Source of the DNA: Ascidia mentula
Taxonomy: Eukaryota > Chordata > Ascidiacea > Phlebobranchia > Ascidiidae
Direction: 5' to 3'
NCBI GenBank assembly: GCA_947561715.1
Contig: OX387201.1
Span: 10,368,001-10,432,000, forward strand
DNA length: 64,000 bases
The notes under the pieces are model-generated. The model saw nothing but the letters and a program-made list of their open reading frames with translations. It was not told the origin of the DNA and ran no database searches. Position numbers and translations under genes: made by a program. This document shows positions 1 to 12,800 of this stretch, piece by piece. The first letter of the stretch is position 1, and every line of letters begins with the position of its first letter.

Positions 1-38
1 CAAGAAATACTCACATGGTTGCTGATTTATGCATTTAG

Positions 39-3000
39 GTACTGACACTATTACCAAGGAAATTGAATTGAACACAGATATAGGAAAGAAAATGCAAGAG
101 GTTTTATTTAAGGGTGAATCATTATCAAATGACTTTGTACTTCAACTTATCAGGTACATAAAAATTTGACAATTCAAAAATAAAATATAGGACTCACAAG
201 TTGTAAATTAACTTTTGTGATTGTATTTACAAATATCTATATATTTAGAGAGAAGGTAACATCACTGGAAGTTGCACATTATGGTTATGTGCTGGATGGT
301 TTGCCTGTTGTTGGTGATAATGGTTTGTCAATACATGAACAAATGGAAATGATTAAAAACTGGAACCTTTCACCTGATGTAGTTATCAATATGAAGGTGT
401 GGAACTATTTTAGTTCAATGACAATATTTAGAAACAATTGTTTTTATTTTTGATGTTTTTTTTTTATTCTGTAATTTTGCTGTCTCCTTTAATGTCAGAA
501 AATGAAAGCAAAGTGTTTTTAAAACAGTATTAACAATTGAACGGAAAACTGCACTTTCAGTGTCCCGATGTGGATATTGTATCAAGACGAATGGGCTTTC
601 GCACTGACTCCCACACTGGTGATATTTACCCTCAACAACAGTGGGATCCACCAATGCCCAAAGCGAACAAATCTGTTGTGGAAGTTGGTGAGGGGGAGGA
701 GGAGGAAGAGGGAGAAGACGTTGAAAGTTTTGGAGAAGAGGTGAAAAAATGTATAAAGGATTTAAATTTTATTCTTGGTATTCTTTACAACCGGGTTGAG
801 CAACCCTTACCACCTATGGGTCGAATACACCAATCGAGCGCTAGCAAGTAAAAATTTAAACTTAAGAGTTGTGGCCCGAGTTGCACTTTTTATATTTGAA
901 AACAACAACTTTCTATAGCTAGAAAACAGTCAGCAGGCCACATTTCTGCAGCTTTGAGTTAACTGTGTTTTGAGGATGAGTGAAATTTTTCGATGTAGAA
1001 ATCTTTAATGCTTACAGGCTGTGTTGGACTTTCCGGAGATTGACAAAGAATCAAAAAATCGCCTTGTTCATGCACCAGAAAACTTAAAAGACCATGTTGA
1101 TTTTTCAAATACTGCTTACAAGGATGTGGCATTAACAAAAATTGAGGTATAATTGTGTGATAAATAAAAGTGGCAGAATGCATTAAAATATGATTTATAA
1201 ATTTTCAGAACTATATAGCTGATCATAACCAGCAGTATGTCATTGAACTGGATGGCAACCTTCCACCAATGACAATTTTCCGACAACTTTTGAACAAACT
1301 TGACACGTACACATTTAGACGTGCAGTTGTTCCCACAAGACTGCAAAATCCTGATGAAGAGGAATTACCCGATGAAATTGAAACTGTAAGTCACTGCTTT
1401 ATTTATCATAGCTTACATTGATTAACACAAAAATTTAATGTTTAGTAATGAAGAAAAGCAAATTACTTATTTTGTAGGATGAGCTGTTAAGAATGTTGGC
1501 ATCATATCAAATGCCCGCTCCTCGATATCGATGGAGAAGATCTAAGTGGGGGCGAATTTGCCCGGTTTCATTGAAAGAAGGAAACATTAATCAAGTAACT
1601 ACCCTAAAGATATGTAAATTATTTTTTTGGAAATCATTTTGACTAAAGTATTACAATATCAGGGCAAGCCAGATTTGGCAGTAAGTTTCTTGGACAAGAT
1701 CTATGTGATGTCATCACCTGAAGCAATGACAAAGTTTCTAAAAAATCCAAGACCATATTTAATGCCACCGATGCCAGCACCACCTTGTAAAATTGCTGTG
1801 CTAGGTTTTCCATTGTCAGGAAAAACTACAGTCAGTCAAGCTCTGGCAGAAAAGTACAAGGTAACTCGATATTAAATGTTAAAATATATGACAACATAAC
1901 AAAGTGTTTTTTTTGCAATAAAATGAGATTTTGTTAACAAAGGCATGCTACTGCTATGGGATTTATGTCGGATAGCAATGTATATACATGCAAAAAGAAC
2001 TTATATAAAAATATTTAATGATCTGTTTCAGGCTACAGTTTTGGACATGAAAGTTCTCATGAAAGATAAGCTGGTTGAGGCCAAATCCGAATTGGTTCTT
2101 AAAGCTAAGCAGGTATATAATTTGTTTTGTTAAATAAACCACATGTTTACCCTTGAATATGTTCATTATGCCATGGCTTGTTTTACAGGAAGCACTGGAG
2201 TCAGCACTAGTTCTTGTGCAAAATAAACTTGAGCAGGAGGCTTTGGAAAGAAATGAACAAAGAAAAGCCAAGGCACTGGAAGCAGAAGCTGAGGCAGAAT
2301 TAGAAAATGCTGAAAAAGGTTAAAAAAAATTGCTAAATCAGTTTGCTTGAGGTTATTGCAAGACTTTTTTTCAAAAAAATTAATGCATGCACATTCTATA
2401 TAATTTGTTTCATAACTTAATCTGAAGTTTATAGTTCATTTATAATGGCACAAAAATTAACTAGTATCAGTGGCCAAAAAGTTACATGCACTTTTAGATG
2501 ATGAAGATGAATCTAATGAAGCTACAGACAGTTTATTGACAAGAAATGAGGATAGTTTGGCCGACACTGTTGATGCCAGGGAACCAAGTCCTGTTCCCAC
2601 GGTTACAGAAGACCATGAAGAGGTTGGTTAGCAGCTTTTTTATTTCCACAAATATAACAAGCCTTTACTGTGATTTCTGCTTTATTTTGTTGGTACAAGC
2701 AATAATAACTGAGTAGAGTAGTCTTTATGTGTCATCATCATCATGTACCCCTGTGCCATCATATTATTGCTCATGCATTTGTTAAAAATTTGCTCAGGTC
2801 AAAAAGATTGTTGATGATGCGGTTAAAGCAGCTGAAGGTCAAGAAATAAAATTGCCACCCCATGAGTATGTCAATGTTTTGGAAGAAGCCATCGAAAAAA
2901 TGATTGAAGACAGATTGAAAGAAGATCCAGATGCACCAAAGTAAAATAAAATTTGTTTTGTTTGAGGTATTTTTTCTTAGCTCAACTCCATTAGGAAATA

Positions 3001-6000
3001 ATTTTTCTGCTATTCCTTGGTCATGCAAAAATTTAACCCAAATTTTATGAACACTCTTTCACTTCATTATTTATTCTTGTGTTTCATCATAAAAAATAAT
3101 GCAAATAAAAAATATGATAATTGTATTTTTTTTAGTAAACTTACTAAATGAAAGATGTTTCAATGTTGCATGAGTTAATGTAAAAGTATCTTTTTTATTA
3201 AATGTTTCTAATCACAGGAGTGGAGGTTGGATTTTGGACAACTTTCCTGAAACAAAGGAACAATGGGCAGTGATGGTGGAAAAATCTATTGTCCCTGATG
3301 AAGTTATTTTCCTTGCTGACAAATCTCCAAATGTGGAGGTTGTGAGACAAAGGTAATTTACACAACACAGCAAGGTTGTACAATTAAGCAAATTAATATT
3401 CTTATGTTTATTGTACATTGCAATGCTGAACATTTTATTTCTTCATTAATTGTATTAGTTGGTCATTGTTAGTTGGTCATTGTTAGTTGCCTGCATAATT
3501 TACAACGAAGCAACAGTGTGGTAGCATTGTAACATGTGAGTTAAACCCAGTAAATGTGTAATTTTTATGACTAATTCTACAGGTATTATGAAGTGAATAA
3601 AGAAGATATCACCGGGCAATATCGGATGAGGCTGATCAAGGATAAACAAAAAAAGCTTCAGGTATGTTCTGGAATTATTTTATGAAGCAGGTAAGAGATT
3701 CTTTTTCAATGGATTTCTTGTTCAATGAATAGGAGGAAGAGGAGGAACAGAAACGAGTCATACAAGAAATGGAAGAGCAAGCAAAATCAGAGGCAGAAAA
3801 AGCTGAAACCCTAGATGGTGAAACAGATACTGAAATAAGCAAAACTGAAACAGGTTTGAACAGTAGCACATCTTGTTTATTATATTTAGCTGTATTAATT
3901 TTATTTTATTGTAAATTATGTTTGCCTGGAAATTTTCTTTTGTAGATAATCTTTTGTTCTTTTTTTTAGATGAAGTAGAAAGTGAAAAGGGACCAACACC
4001 ACCCATGAAATTAGATGAAACAATCATCAACACTCTTCGCAAAGGTTAGCATTGTTGCCAAAATAATTAATGATAATTGAAATCGCTTTTGGTGCTTTTT
4101 ATGGGACTGCCCTTATTTAGAAAAAAGTTTTTTTTCAATTAATATATTTTCCATCAATTGTACAGAGCTGAAGGAATTGGAGGACAAGTATTATGTTGGA
4201 GTCCCACCATATGATGCCCCTGAGTTCCTCAATTTAAGAGATTTACTTCATGAGTTTGACAAAGAGTGGGGTGCATTGCAAAACGCTGTGACTGGGTCTG
4301 CCACAAGTAAACCTATCACTGTTGACATCTTGGATATGACAACCGCAGCCATTGTTGAGCTCGCTGTCAAGAAAATAGAAAGTAATCTATTATTTTATAC
4401 TCCATTTAAACTACTTTTTGCCAAACATACAAAGTGTTTTATGGTGTGCAGGCATGTTTGGTTACAAAGCCTGGGACTTCTCTGGCCTTGATCTTGATGA
4501 AGAAGAAGAAGATACAACAGCGGAAAATGAGATGGATGGAGAACAGGAAGATGAAGATGAGGAGGCATTGCAACACAAAAAGAAACATTTCGGATACTCA
4601 AAGCATTACGACCCAGTTGCCTTGAAGGTTGGAGATCAGTAAATTATTATAAAATATATAAATTGAGTTAAAATAACAATACACTAAATGTAAATACAAT
4701 ATTTATAATTGAGCCCATAAAACACTCAAAATAATTGTGATATACGTTTGTGCTTTCATATCATTTTTCTTGGTCGGGACCACCGTGGTTGTATGCAATC
4801 AGTTCTGTCCTCTTGTAATGTCCTATTTTATGGAAATGACCTTCTAATTGTTTTTTTTTTATAGAATGAAAACGTACTTTGGCCTGGAAATCCTGACATA
4901 GCAGCCAAGTATCGTGAAAGGATTTATTACTTTAAGTCAACTGAGTTTCGGGAAGTGTTTGTACAAAATCCATTACCTTTCTTACCAAGTGACAAACCAC
5001 TGTCACCCCCTCCCCCAAGAGTAATAATCCTAGGTGCACGAGGTGCTGGGAAATCACTGCATGGAAGATGGCTTTCAGAAATGTTGGGGACGTTTCATAT
5101 TTCTTTTCGGGAACGATTGCAGGTAATGAAGTTACAATAAAAAGCAATTTTTTCTTCTTTAAAAGTCTTTATCGTGCGCAGGAAATGATCCTGCCGAAAA
5201 CTGCAAGAAAACTAGGGCCCGAGCATGAAGAGGAAAAACTTATGAAGAAGGAACTTTCCGTTTCAGTGGACGAAGCTGTCAAAAAGGCACTTGACCCTGA
5301 TGCCGAAGGAGTAGGTCTTTTAATAACTGATTTAAATTAAAAAGTGTACATCTGTTTTAGTAGTAGTGAAAACACAATTTAACTTCAGGGCAATCAAATG
5401 GAGGAAGAGGAAAAGTTCGATCTCACAGATGAGGAAGAAGCGATCAAATCAAACTTAGAAGATGATGAGCCCTTGCCACCTGAAATTCTAGAGAAAATTG
5501 TTCCTGGGTGGTGGAGAAAAGAGCCGTACAAGTAGTGAATGCAATGTTCACAGTTGGTGATTATAAATGACACAAAATCTTCCTTCAACAGATCCACAGG
5601 ATTTATTCTTGAAGGCTTCCCAAGAACTGTAGAAGAATGTCAGTTTTTAGTGCAGTCTGGTCTCTATCCCGATGCTGCGCTGTTGTTAATGGTTGAGGAC
5701 AAAGATGTGATCAACAGATTGTTGCCATCAAGGATGGAAAAGTGGATCACGAGACGCCAACACCTGGACAACAAGAAAAACAAAATTCGCGAAGAGAAAG
5801 ACACAATAAAGGTAATGTTTACCATAATAGTGTTTTTGACCTTCCTGTTGTATTGTCGTTATCGCTCAGCGTGAAAAAGTGGAAGCAAGACGTAAAATTC
5901 TGTTGGCTGAAAGAGAGGAAAGGAGGCTACAAAGAGAAGCTGAGAAAAATGAAAACGAAGAGGAAGAAGAAGATGAAGAGGAAGAGGATATTGAGGACAT

Positions 6001-9000
6001 TCTTGCCAATGAATTTGATGTAACCCATAATTTTTTAAATTTTATTATGCGTTTTTTGCCTTTTAATAAAATATTAATTTGACATAGGATGAAGAAGAAG
6101 CTGAAGAAGAGGAGGAGGAGGAAGAAGAGGATGCAAGAAATCGAATGAAAACTGAGTTTGGAGAATGGTTTGACGATGACGTCGGTAAGCTTCAGGTAAA
6201 TATATTGTCGCATCAATAACCGGTTGCAGTGGAATTGTGCAATGAAAATATTGTCGCATAATCATTTGTTTAATTTTAGGCTGTCCAAGAACAACTGGAG
6301 GAATGTTCAATTCCGCGTATCGAGGTACAAGCGAGCAGAAAACCGCATGTGGTGAAGTACTTGGTCGAAAGTAAGATGAAATCCATCCTCGATTACAGAA
6401 ACGGAATTTTTGAGCGCGTGTATCCACTGAGCCAAGTCATTGCGGACAAAATGCTTGTATCTGGTTACAAACACCCAAGTTCCTTTGGAAAATGGGATCC
6501 CGTTAAAGTGAGAGTACATTAATGAGTTAGAAACATGCGAATGACAATGCTTTCATCTTTACAGCTTCACGAATGTGACGATGTCATTCAATCGGTTTCA
6601 AGCCCGACCAACCCTTTCCTTCCCGTGGCTTACAACCAGTACGTATACTTTCTGTCGTCGCTGGAGTCGAGAAACAAGTTTATTGCGGATCCTGTTCGAT
6701 ACATTCAGAGTCCGCACCAAGCCAAGCCTGTCGTGCCAGTTCAAATCGCTGTAGTTGGTCCTCCTAAGTCTGGCAAATCGACATGTGAGTGTGTCTACTA
6801 TATCTTTGATACAAATGCACGTTACTGATAGCCAAAGTGCGATAATACAAAGTAATGACTACAATTATTGAAAAATTGAGATATTGAGCATATACATTCC
6901 AGATGCTGGCCTGGCGATCACTGTACCTACCGTAATGTCGATATGCACGCAAAGTAATGCTTCTTGTTTGTGATTCAGTGTCGCGAAGATTTACAGACGA
7001 TTACGGTGCTTGTCACGTTTCGGTGGGAAAATGCATCCGTGACGTTCTCGACAAGCAACCCGACTCGGTGCTTGCTCAGCATGTGAAAACCCATTTGCAC
7101 GAAGGTTCTGTGGTTCCTACCAGTTTAGCAGTGGAATGTCTTTCCACAACTCTGCTTGACACCGTATGTTCAACTAGAGGGTAAGGATAGTATGCACAAA
7201 TAAGTTGCTTGTATGAAATTGCCATTGTGTGTTTTTAGTTATGTTTTGGATGGTTTCCCAAACACGCCTGAAGAAGTAGAAATGCTTCATAAAAAGGGCA
7301 TTTGTCCGGTGAAGATTATTGAACTGATGATCGACGAAAAAGAGGTTTTGGTGCGGGCTGAACAGGATAGATTGGCAAACACTGCTGACTATGCAGTTCA
7401 TGACAGGTTTGTAAACTCCTCTTGTCAACAAATTTGTCATATTTAAATCTGCATTGCAATTTTCTGGTGCTACATCTTGCTTTATAATTTCTCAACGCTT
7501 TTGAGAATTGGAGATTTGCAAAGCATACTTTCTTAATTTTTTAATATATTTTTTGTGGTGTTTTAAACCTAGATTAAAGAAATCTTGTTTCACTACCAGA
7601 CGACATAACAAAATTACTTGTAAATTTATCGCTGTGTTCTTGTTGCAGTGACAAAATCACAGTTCTAAAACACACATGCTATAAAGAGCAAATTGAATCA
7701 GTACGCAAATACTACACGAAGCAGCATCAAAACTGGCTCCAACTCGACGGAAAGATTTCTAAATGGAAGCTATGGGCATCTGTGCTGGAACAAACAAAAG
7801 ATGGCGTCAAAAAGATTCAGGATTATTTGGACCGTGTTGAAAAAGGTTTGCATCATTTGAATTTGGTGTCATGACCATATGAATTAAGTCTAATGTTCAA
7901 CCGTTTCCAGGTAAAGCAGCTCGGCTTTGCGACTTGTGCATCAGCCCGGAGGAATTTAAACCTCGTCTAGGAGAATACGGTCAATACTGTCCTGTAAGTT
8001 TGAATGCCAGAGACGAACTTGTCGATTGTTCCACGAATACTTCCTTGGATTTTGCCGTGGAATTCCGTTCGAAGTATTACAAACTGGCTTCTGAGAAGGA
8101 CATGTTGACATTTTTGGGTAAGCTTATTTTAGAAAAATTATTATGGAAGAAAAAAACGAACATTCATTTCCAGCAAATCCTGAGAAATATGTTCCACCCT
8201 TGGCTGCTAAAACGTTGCCTGGTGCGGATGCTTTACCCAAACGTCGAACTCACGCCGAAGTAAAAGCGATGTTTCCCAAGAAAATTGAACTTAACGGTTA
8301 CTGCCCTGTGACCTTCTTCAAAGGAAAGCTAAGGTACATCTGCAAACAAATCATTTACATAGGTTGCGATGAACTAAATAGGTTTAAGTGAAGTATATTT
8401 TAACCATTATTGGTAGTCGTTGGGCCATTATAACTTAAAATGATGTTTTACCTGAAACGCAGGTACGAAGGACTGGTCGAGGGTAGCCCGGATTACATTG
8501 TGGAGTTCAACAACAAACTCTATTCAATGGAAAGCGAAGAGAAACTTAACTTTTTCATGAAGCGGCCGCAAATATACGCCGACCTAAAACTTCCGAACAA
8601 ACTTCCTCCAAAGAAGGAGATAATGAAGTAAGCTTTTTGGAAATAAAGCGTGACGCATCTGCGTTGCTTGAATATTTTCAACAACGTCCAATAACCGATA
8701 TATCTATTTACGTGTTTTCAGCTTAACCAGTCTTCCCATGCTCGGATATTTGGAACAAGGTGCTGCCTCATGTATTATAAAATCTCTTACCACCGCTGGA
8801 TGTTTCAAACCCAAATTTCCATTCCTTTCCGTCAAAAAGTCGGTTCTTATTTATATCGCCACACATTTGAAGGGTAGGCAATAATGCAGTTTACGATGTT
8901 CGTGTTTATCAAAAAAGCTTCTTGTATGTACAGCCCAGCAGTACAGTTTCTCAACCCAAAGCGTTTTATTTTAGCGTTCAACCCTCGAAGTTCAAACTAC

Positions 9001-9186
9001 AGCCGAACAAAGTACCAAAAAATGTTAAAGAGACTGGAGGAGTGTTGCATGCTTATCACTTACCTCGGATCCAATATGACTCGACGCTACATTGAACCGG
9101 GTTTCCGACCGATTCACTTTGACGAAAAAATGAATCTCTTCTTAAGCCTGGAAAAACACCCGCCGAAGAAAAATGGCGTTTATTAG
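39..9186 (+). CDS. AK9: Adenylate kinase 9 (AK9), C-terminal 33 exons; 5' end outside window
   Basis: Multidomain nucleoside mono/diphosphate kinase with repeated adenylate-kinase modules. Exons: 39-153, 249-396, 561-740, 1018-1146, 1209-1385, 1478-1594, 1663-1860, 2032-2112, 2189-2318, 2498-2622, 2798-2940, 3218-3352, 3583-3661, 3733-3853, 3970-4044, 4166-4381, 4452-4627, 4865-5122, 5182-5310, 5389-5531, 5592-5811, 5870-6019, 6088-6195, 6280-6507, 6565-6784, 6979-7180, 7239-7406, 7649-7845, 7911-8117, 8174-8333, 8463-8627, 8722-8873, 8975-9186. They join in phase to 1753 codons plus TAG; from memory human AK9 is about 1900 residues, so only the N-terminus is missing. The window opens in the NMP-binding part of one kinase module. 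Three further P-loops follow: GFPLSGKTT (near 1804), GARGAGKS (near 5033) and GPPKSGKST (near 6757). Modules are linked by Glu/Asp-rich segments (about 700, 2500, 4490, 5950, 6090) and by repeats of the type 'CPVSLK/CPVTFF' (about 1558, 7988, 8302). The donor at 740 is the least certain border. An AATAAA lies near 9316. Confidence 0.93.
3455..3489. repeat. Short tandem repeat in an AK9 intron
   Basis: TTAGTTGGTCATTG is repeated twice exactly (3455-3468, 3469-3482), with the first 7 bp of a third copy. It is a simple intronic microsatellite-like duplication. Confidence 0.85.
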
Positions 9187-9872
9187 CTGTTTGCTTTGTG
9201 TTGTTAAACTGTTTTGGGTTTATATGCATTTACTTTTTTGTTTCATTGAAACGCGTTTTATTACAGAATGCTCTTTATCAAACCTAGTTCGCTGAACGTT
9301 TTTGCGCAATTTCTAAATAAATATCGTTTATCACATTATAGGTAATGTGTTTTAGCTTGGTTGAATATCCGGAATATGTGATACTTTACAAAACCAAAAA
9401 GGGAAAGAAGACCACTTTTTAGTATTGTTGCCGCTCACGAAGTGTGCAAGCGTTTGTGGACGTTTTAACTTTGGTCAACAAAAGGTTGGTTCGCCTACTG
9501 AGAAAATTTTCGTTCTTTTTGAAACATGTTTTATTTTAGTCAATGGATGTTCAGCTTCAGTGCACCAACGCAATCACAAAACGATTTCTATGTGTGCTCT
9601 CATGCTTATCTGTTGCAAAAATAAACCGCGAAATTTTTCCTATTTCCCGTGAAGTGATGAAGATGTGTTGATAGCTGTGCTTATTTGTGATTTATTTGTT
9701 AACGTTGCACGTTGCACTTAATATCATTGCCAGAAGCGTTTTGAAGAAATTTTTTTTAGTTACTTTCTCTGTATTTATTTCAGAAAAAAATGGTATTGTA
9801 CGATTATTATACTTCAGACATGGCCAAGTCGAAAACTAATGCTCTTAGCTGATATGATGTACAGAAATTGTG
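9187..9872. other. Intergenic: AK9 3' UTR and EME1 upstream region
   Basis: A 686-bp spacer between two genes on the same strand. AATAAA near 9316 is the likely AK9 poly(A) signal; another AATAAA-containing stretch lies near 9618. The short ORFs here resemble nothing known. The EME1 5' UTR must lie in the distal part; no clear TATA box was seen. Confidence 0.6.
9316..9321 (+). terminator. Poly(A) signal AATAAA of AK9
   Basis: AATAAA lies 130 bp after the AK9 stop codon on the same strand. Confidence 0.55.
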
Positions 9873-12800
9873 ATGGCCTGTGTAAAAAATAGTGGCTGGG
9901 CTATTTCCGACAGTAGTGACGATGAATTGCCTACAATATCATGCACCAACAAAAAGAAACTTACTGCAATCCAGAAGTTTACAACAGTAACTTTATCTGA
10001 TTCTAGCAGCGGTGATGAAAACACTGGCAAGTATGTCCCACTTTCCGACAGAGTGTCTGGGGTATCCAAGAAAAAAACAAGCCAATCCACAGAGATTGGC
10101 AGTTGTGTAGTGTCTGAAAAACTTGGTAAGGATGAGACTGACAAAAAACTTGAAAAAAAGGCTCAAAAGCACCAGAAAAAGGCTGAAATTTTAAAGCGTA
10201 AAGCAACACAAGCTGAACTTAAATCTTTGAAACCCGAGGAGTGTCTGAAAAGAATGGTTTGCAAAGTTGATTCATCCATATCATGTATATTTGATACAGA
10301 GGAATTGATTTCCATGTTAAACAATGATTCAGATCCAAAGTTTGAAATATTCTGTGATGGCATTCCTTGCATACGATGGAAACGCCGATTAACTTTCTAC
10401 CAAGCAAATGAGGAACAGAGTTTAACTGGAGTGGAAACAATGCAAGATGAACCCGAAATGTTGGTCGTGTTGCCTCAAAGTGAATTTGTTTCATTAATTG
10501 CAGGTTACAGTAATGACTCAGCTATTTCACTGCAGCAGTGGATATGCAATATTGCAGACCAAAATCTTGGCTACAGTCCAGATTGGAAAATATGTCGTGC
10601 GCGGAGGATTTATCCTCCGCGCAGAATTTTTAAAATCGGTCAAAAATCCGCGCAATTTTCGTTATTTTACTAGCAATCCGCGCAAAAATTATTAATCCGC
10701 GCACAAATCGCTCCAAGTCTTGCAACACTGATGACTTTTCCCCAAGACCCCAACTGTTCTGTGCTAATGTTCGGTTTGAAGGCTCTTTGGATATGCTTCA
10801 CTGACCTGAGCGTTGATTTTTTTCTCTCCTTCTCTCGAAAATCACGAACAACGAAAAAAGGACAAGGTCGAGCGGGGTGAATGCAGTATTTGCCATCTGT
10901 ATTTTATAATGGCGAAATTACGCACATTCGTCAAATTTGGAAATCCATTTGATCTTTTTTTGGAAAAACATGCGTTTTTGAATTCTTGGGCCGAGTTTTC
11001 TGCGCGCATATATAGGAGGTTACAGTCAACCTTACTTAATGTAGTTTGGGGATTAGCCTATGTTTCAAACTCACTTTGCCGTAATGTTTGATCACATTAA
11101 GACGGAAGATTGCGACCCAAGCTAAGAGCCATTTTCTAAAATTGATGTTTCTACAACTCGGTTTCTTGAGTTTTCCTTCTTTTCTAAAACGTTCACCAAA
11201 GTTTCTTTCGATGATGGAAGATCGTTTAATGCTGCCTTATTTAACGAAAGAAAGTTTATCCGCGCCATATAGGTACATCGACCCCGAGCTATACGCGAAA
11301 ATAGGTCAGGAATTTTGCTTGGTTTTTCATATTATGTATGCAAAAACAGGCACTGAAGCAGTTGTCGAGTCAATCTACGAGTAATGGAAAAAAGTTTTGA
11401 AGTTCTCAAAAACGGAACAATCGTTGATTGTTCTATGCCCCATGCAATCCAGTGTGACGAGGCGTTATACGAGATGGCCAAACTTTATGTTAAAGGCAGC
11501 AAGAAACATGGGATGGCACTCATCCCTGTATCGAAAGGTCGTCGGAGTAAACATAGGCATGGCGCTGCTTCTAAAGTGGTTACACGACAAAAAAATTAGG
11601 AACCAAAGTTTCCCTTTCTTGCATAAATTTTCGTGATGGCAACTGGCAAGTTACAAATCAAGTGTAAATAAAGTTAAAACGTTTTGAAACACTTGTTTTT
11701 GCTTCACAGTTGTTTGTGGCAAATGGTTTTGTTAGGTTAAATGCGTTGTAGCTCCGTGCCAGAAAGAAGACCACCATTAATAAGTTCCTGGAGAAAAAAG
11801 TTGTAACCACGGGATTCCAACTCGCAACCCTCCAGACTAGCTTTCGCCACCCGTGGCAACTACGCCAAGTCATTGTACCTGACAGCCGCTTAAAAAGCGG
11901 ATATAATCATCTGTGAAAAGTGCAATTTTATTCAAGTAAACGCTAATAACATTAAAGTATTATGAATCGGTTCTTAAAAATACATTATTCCAGTGTTTTT
12001 TGTCAAAGGGAAAATAGGCTTGTTACTAAAGGCACAGTGTACTAAACAACAAAAAAATCTACTACAATCCGCGCAAAAAAATCGCTATTCCGCGCACAAT
12101 CCGCGCAATCACCACCGACAGAAAAAAATCCTCCGCGCAGTTTGCAAACTTTCCAATCTGGGCTACAGTATCCATCTTGTCTGTGTAGGTGTGGAAACAT
12201 ACAAGCGAAAAATAAAAAACAAAACTCAACATGAGTACCGAAAATTAGTCTCCAGTTGTGGCAGCAATGGACAAAGTGTAAAACCACCCAGCAAAAAGAC
12301 AAAAAAAAATGAGTTAGTAGAAGTAACTTCACAAGAAATTGAAGATGCTTTGGTGATGTTGCAAATTAACTCTGGTATTAATACAATATTTGTAGAAACA
12401 GTTAAGGAGTTCATTTTGCTGCTTCAGCAAATGACCAAATCTGTTGCAGAAGCTCCTTACAAAAGAATGAAACGCCAAAATGTCCAGTTCATCAATGACA
12501 AGTCATCAGTAAAGGTAATTTTTTTATACATTAGTGCTGAATCAACCATCTTCTATCTCAGATATTACACTGGTCTTTATTGGATATTTGTAACAATGAC
12601 TATGTTTATTATGTTTGCAGTCAATTTATGTAATTTTTTAATGTTTTGACCATAGCAAATGAATGTTGTTTTTTTATTAAAATGAGATCAAGCGCAGTAA
12701 AAGCAATTCTGTATTGTCAAAACAAATAACTCTAATGTGGGGTGGTACTGATTGCATTGTTTCTTGTATGAAATCATCACACATACAGTAGCTGATTTTC

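Larger units (their letters stand above)
10578..12161. mobile_element. Non-autonomous hAT-like DNA transposon inserted in EME1 exon 1
   Basis: The element is 1584 bp long. Its ends are inverted copies: left begins CCAGATTGGAAA and right ends TTTCCAATCTGG (12 of 12 bp), followed inward on both sides by GCGCGGAGGATTT after a short diverged spacer. The flanks are an exact 8-bp direct repeat GCTACAGT (10570-10577 and 12162-12169). An 8-bp duplication fits the hAT superfamily; P and KDZ elements also make 7-9 bp duplications and are not excluded. Both subterminal regions hold repeated CCGCGCA motifs. The interior has only short, interrupted coding remnants, so the copy is probably mobilised in trans or inactive. 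Perfect duplications and intact host frame on both sides point to a young insertion. Confidence 0.82.

Noticed and set aside
10578-12161. The insert in EME1 read as a normal intron
   Set aside because: Ends are inverted repeats with an 8-bp duplication; there is no usable GT donor at the left junction, and host acceptor-like ACAG in the duplication does not close the phase.
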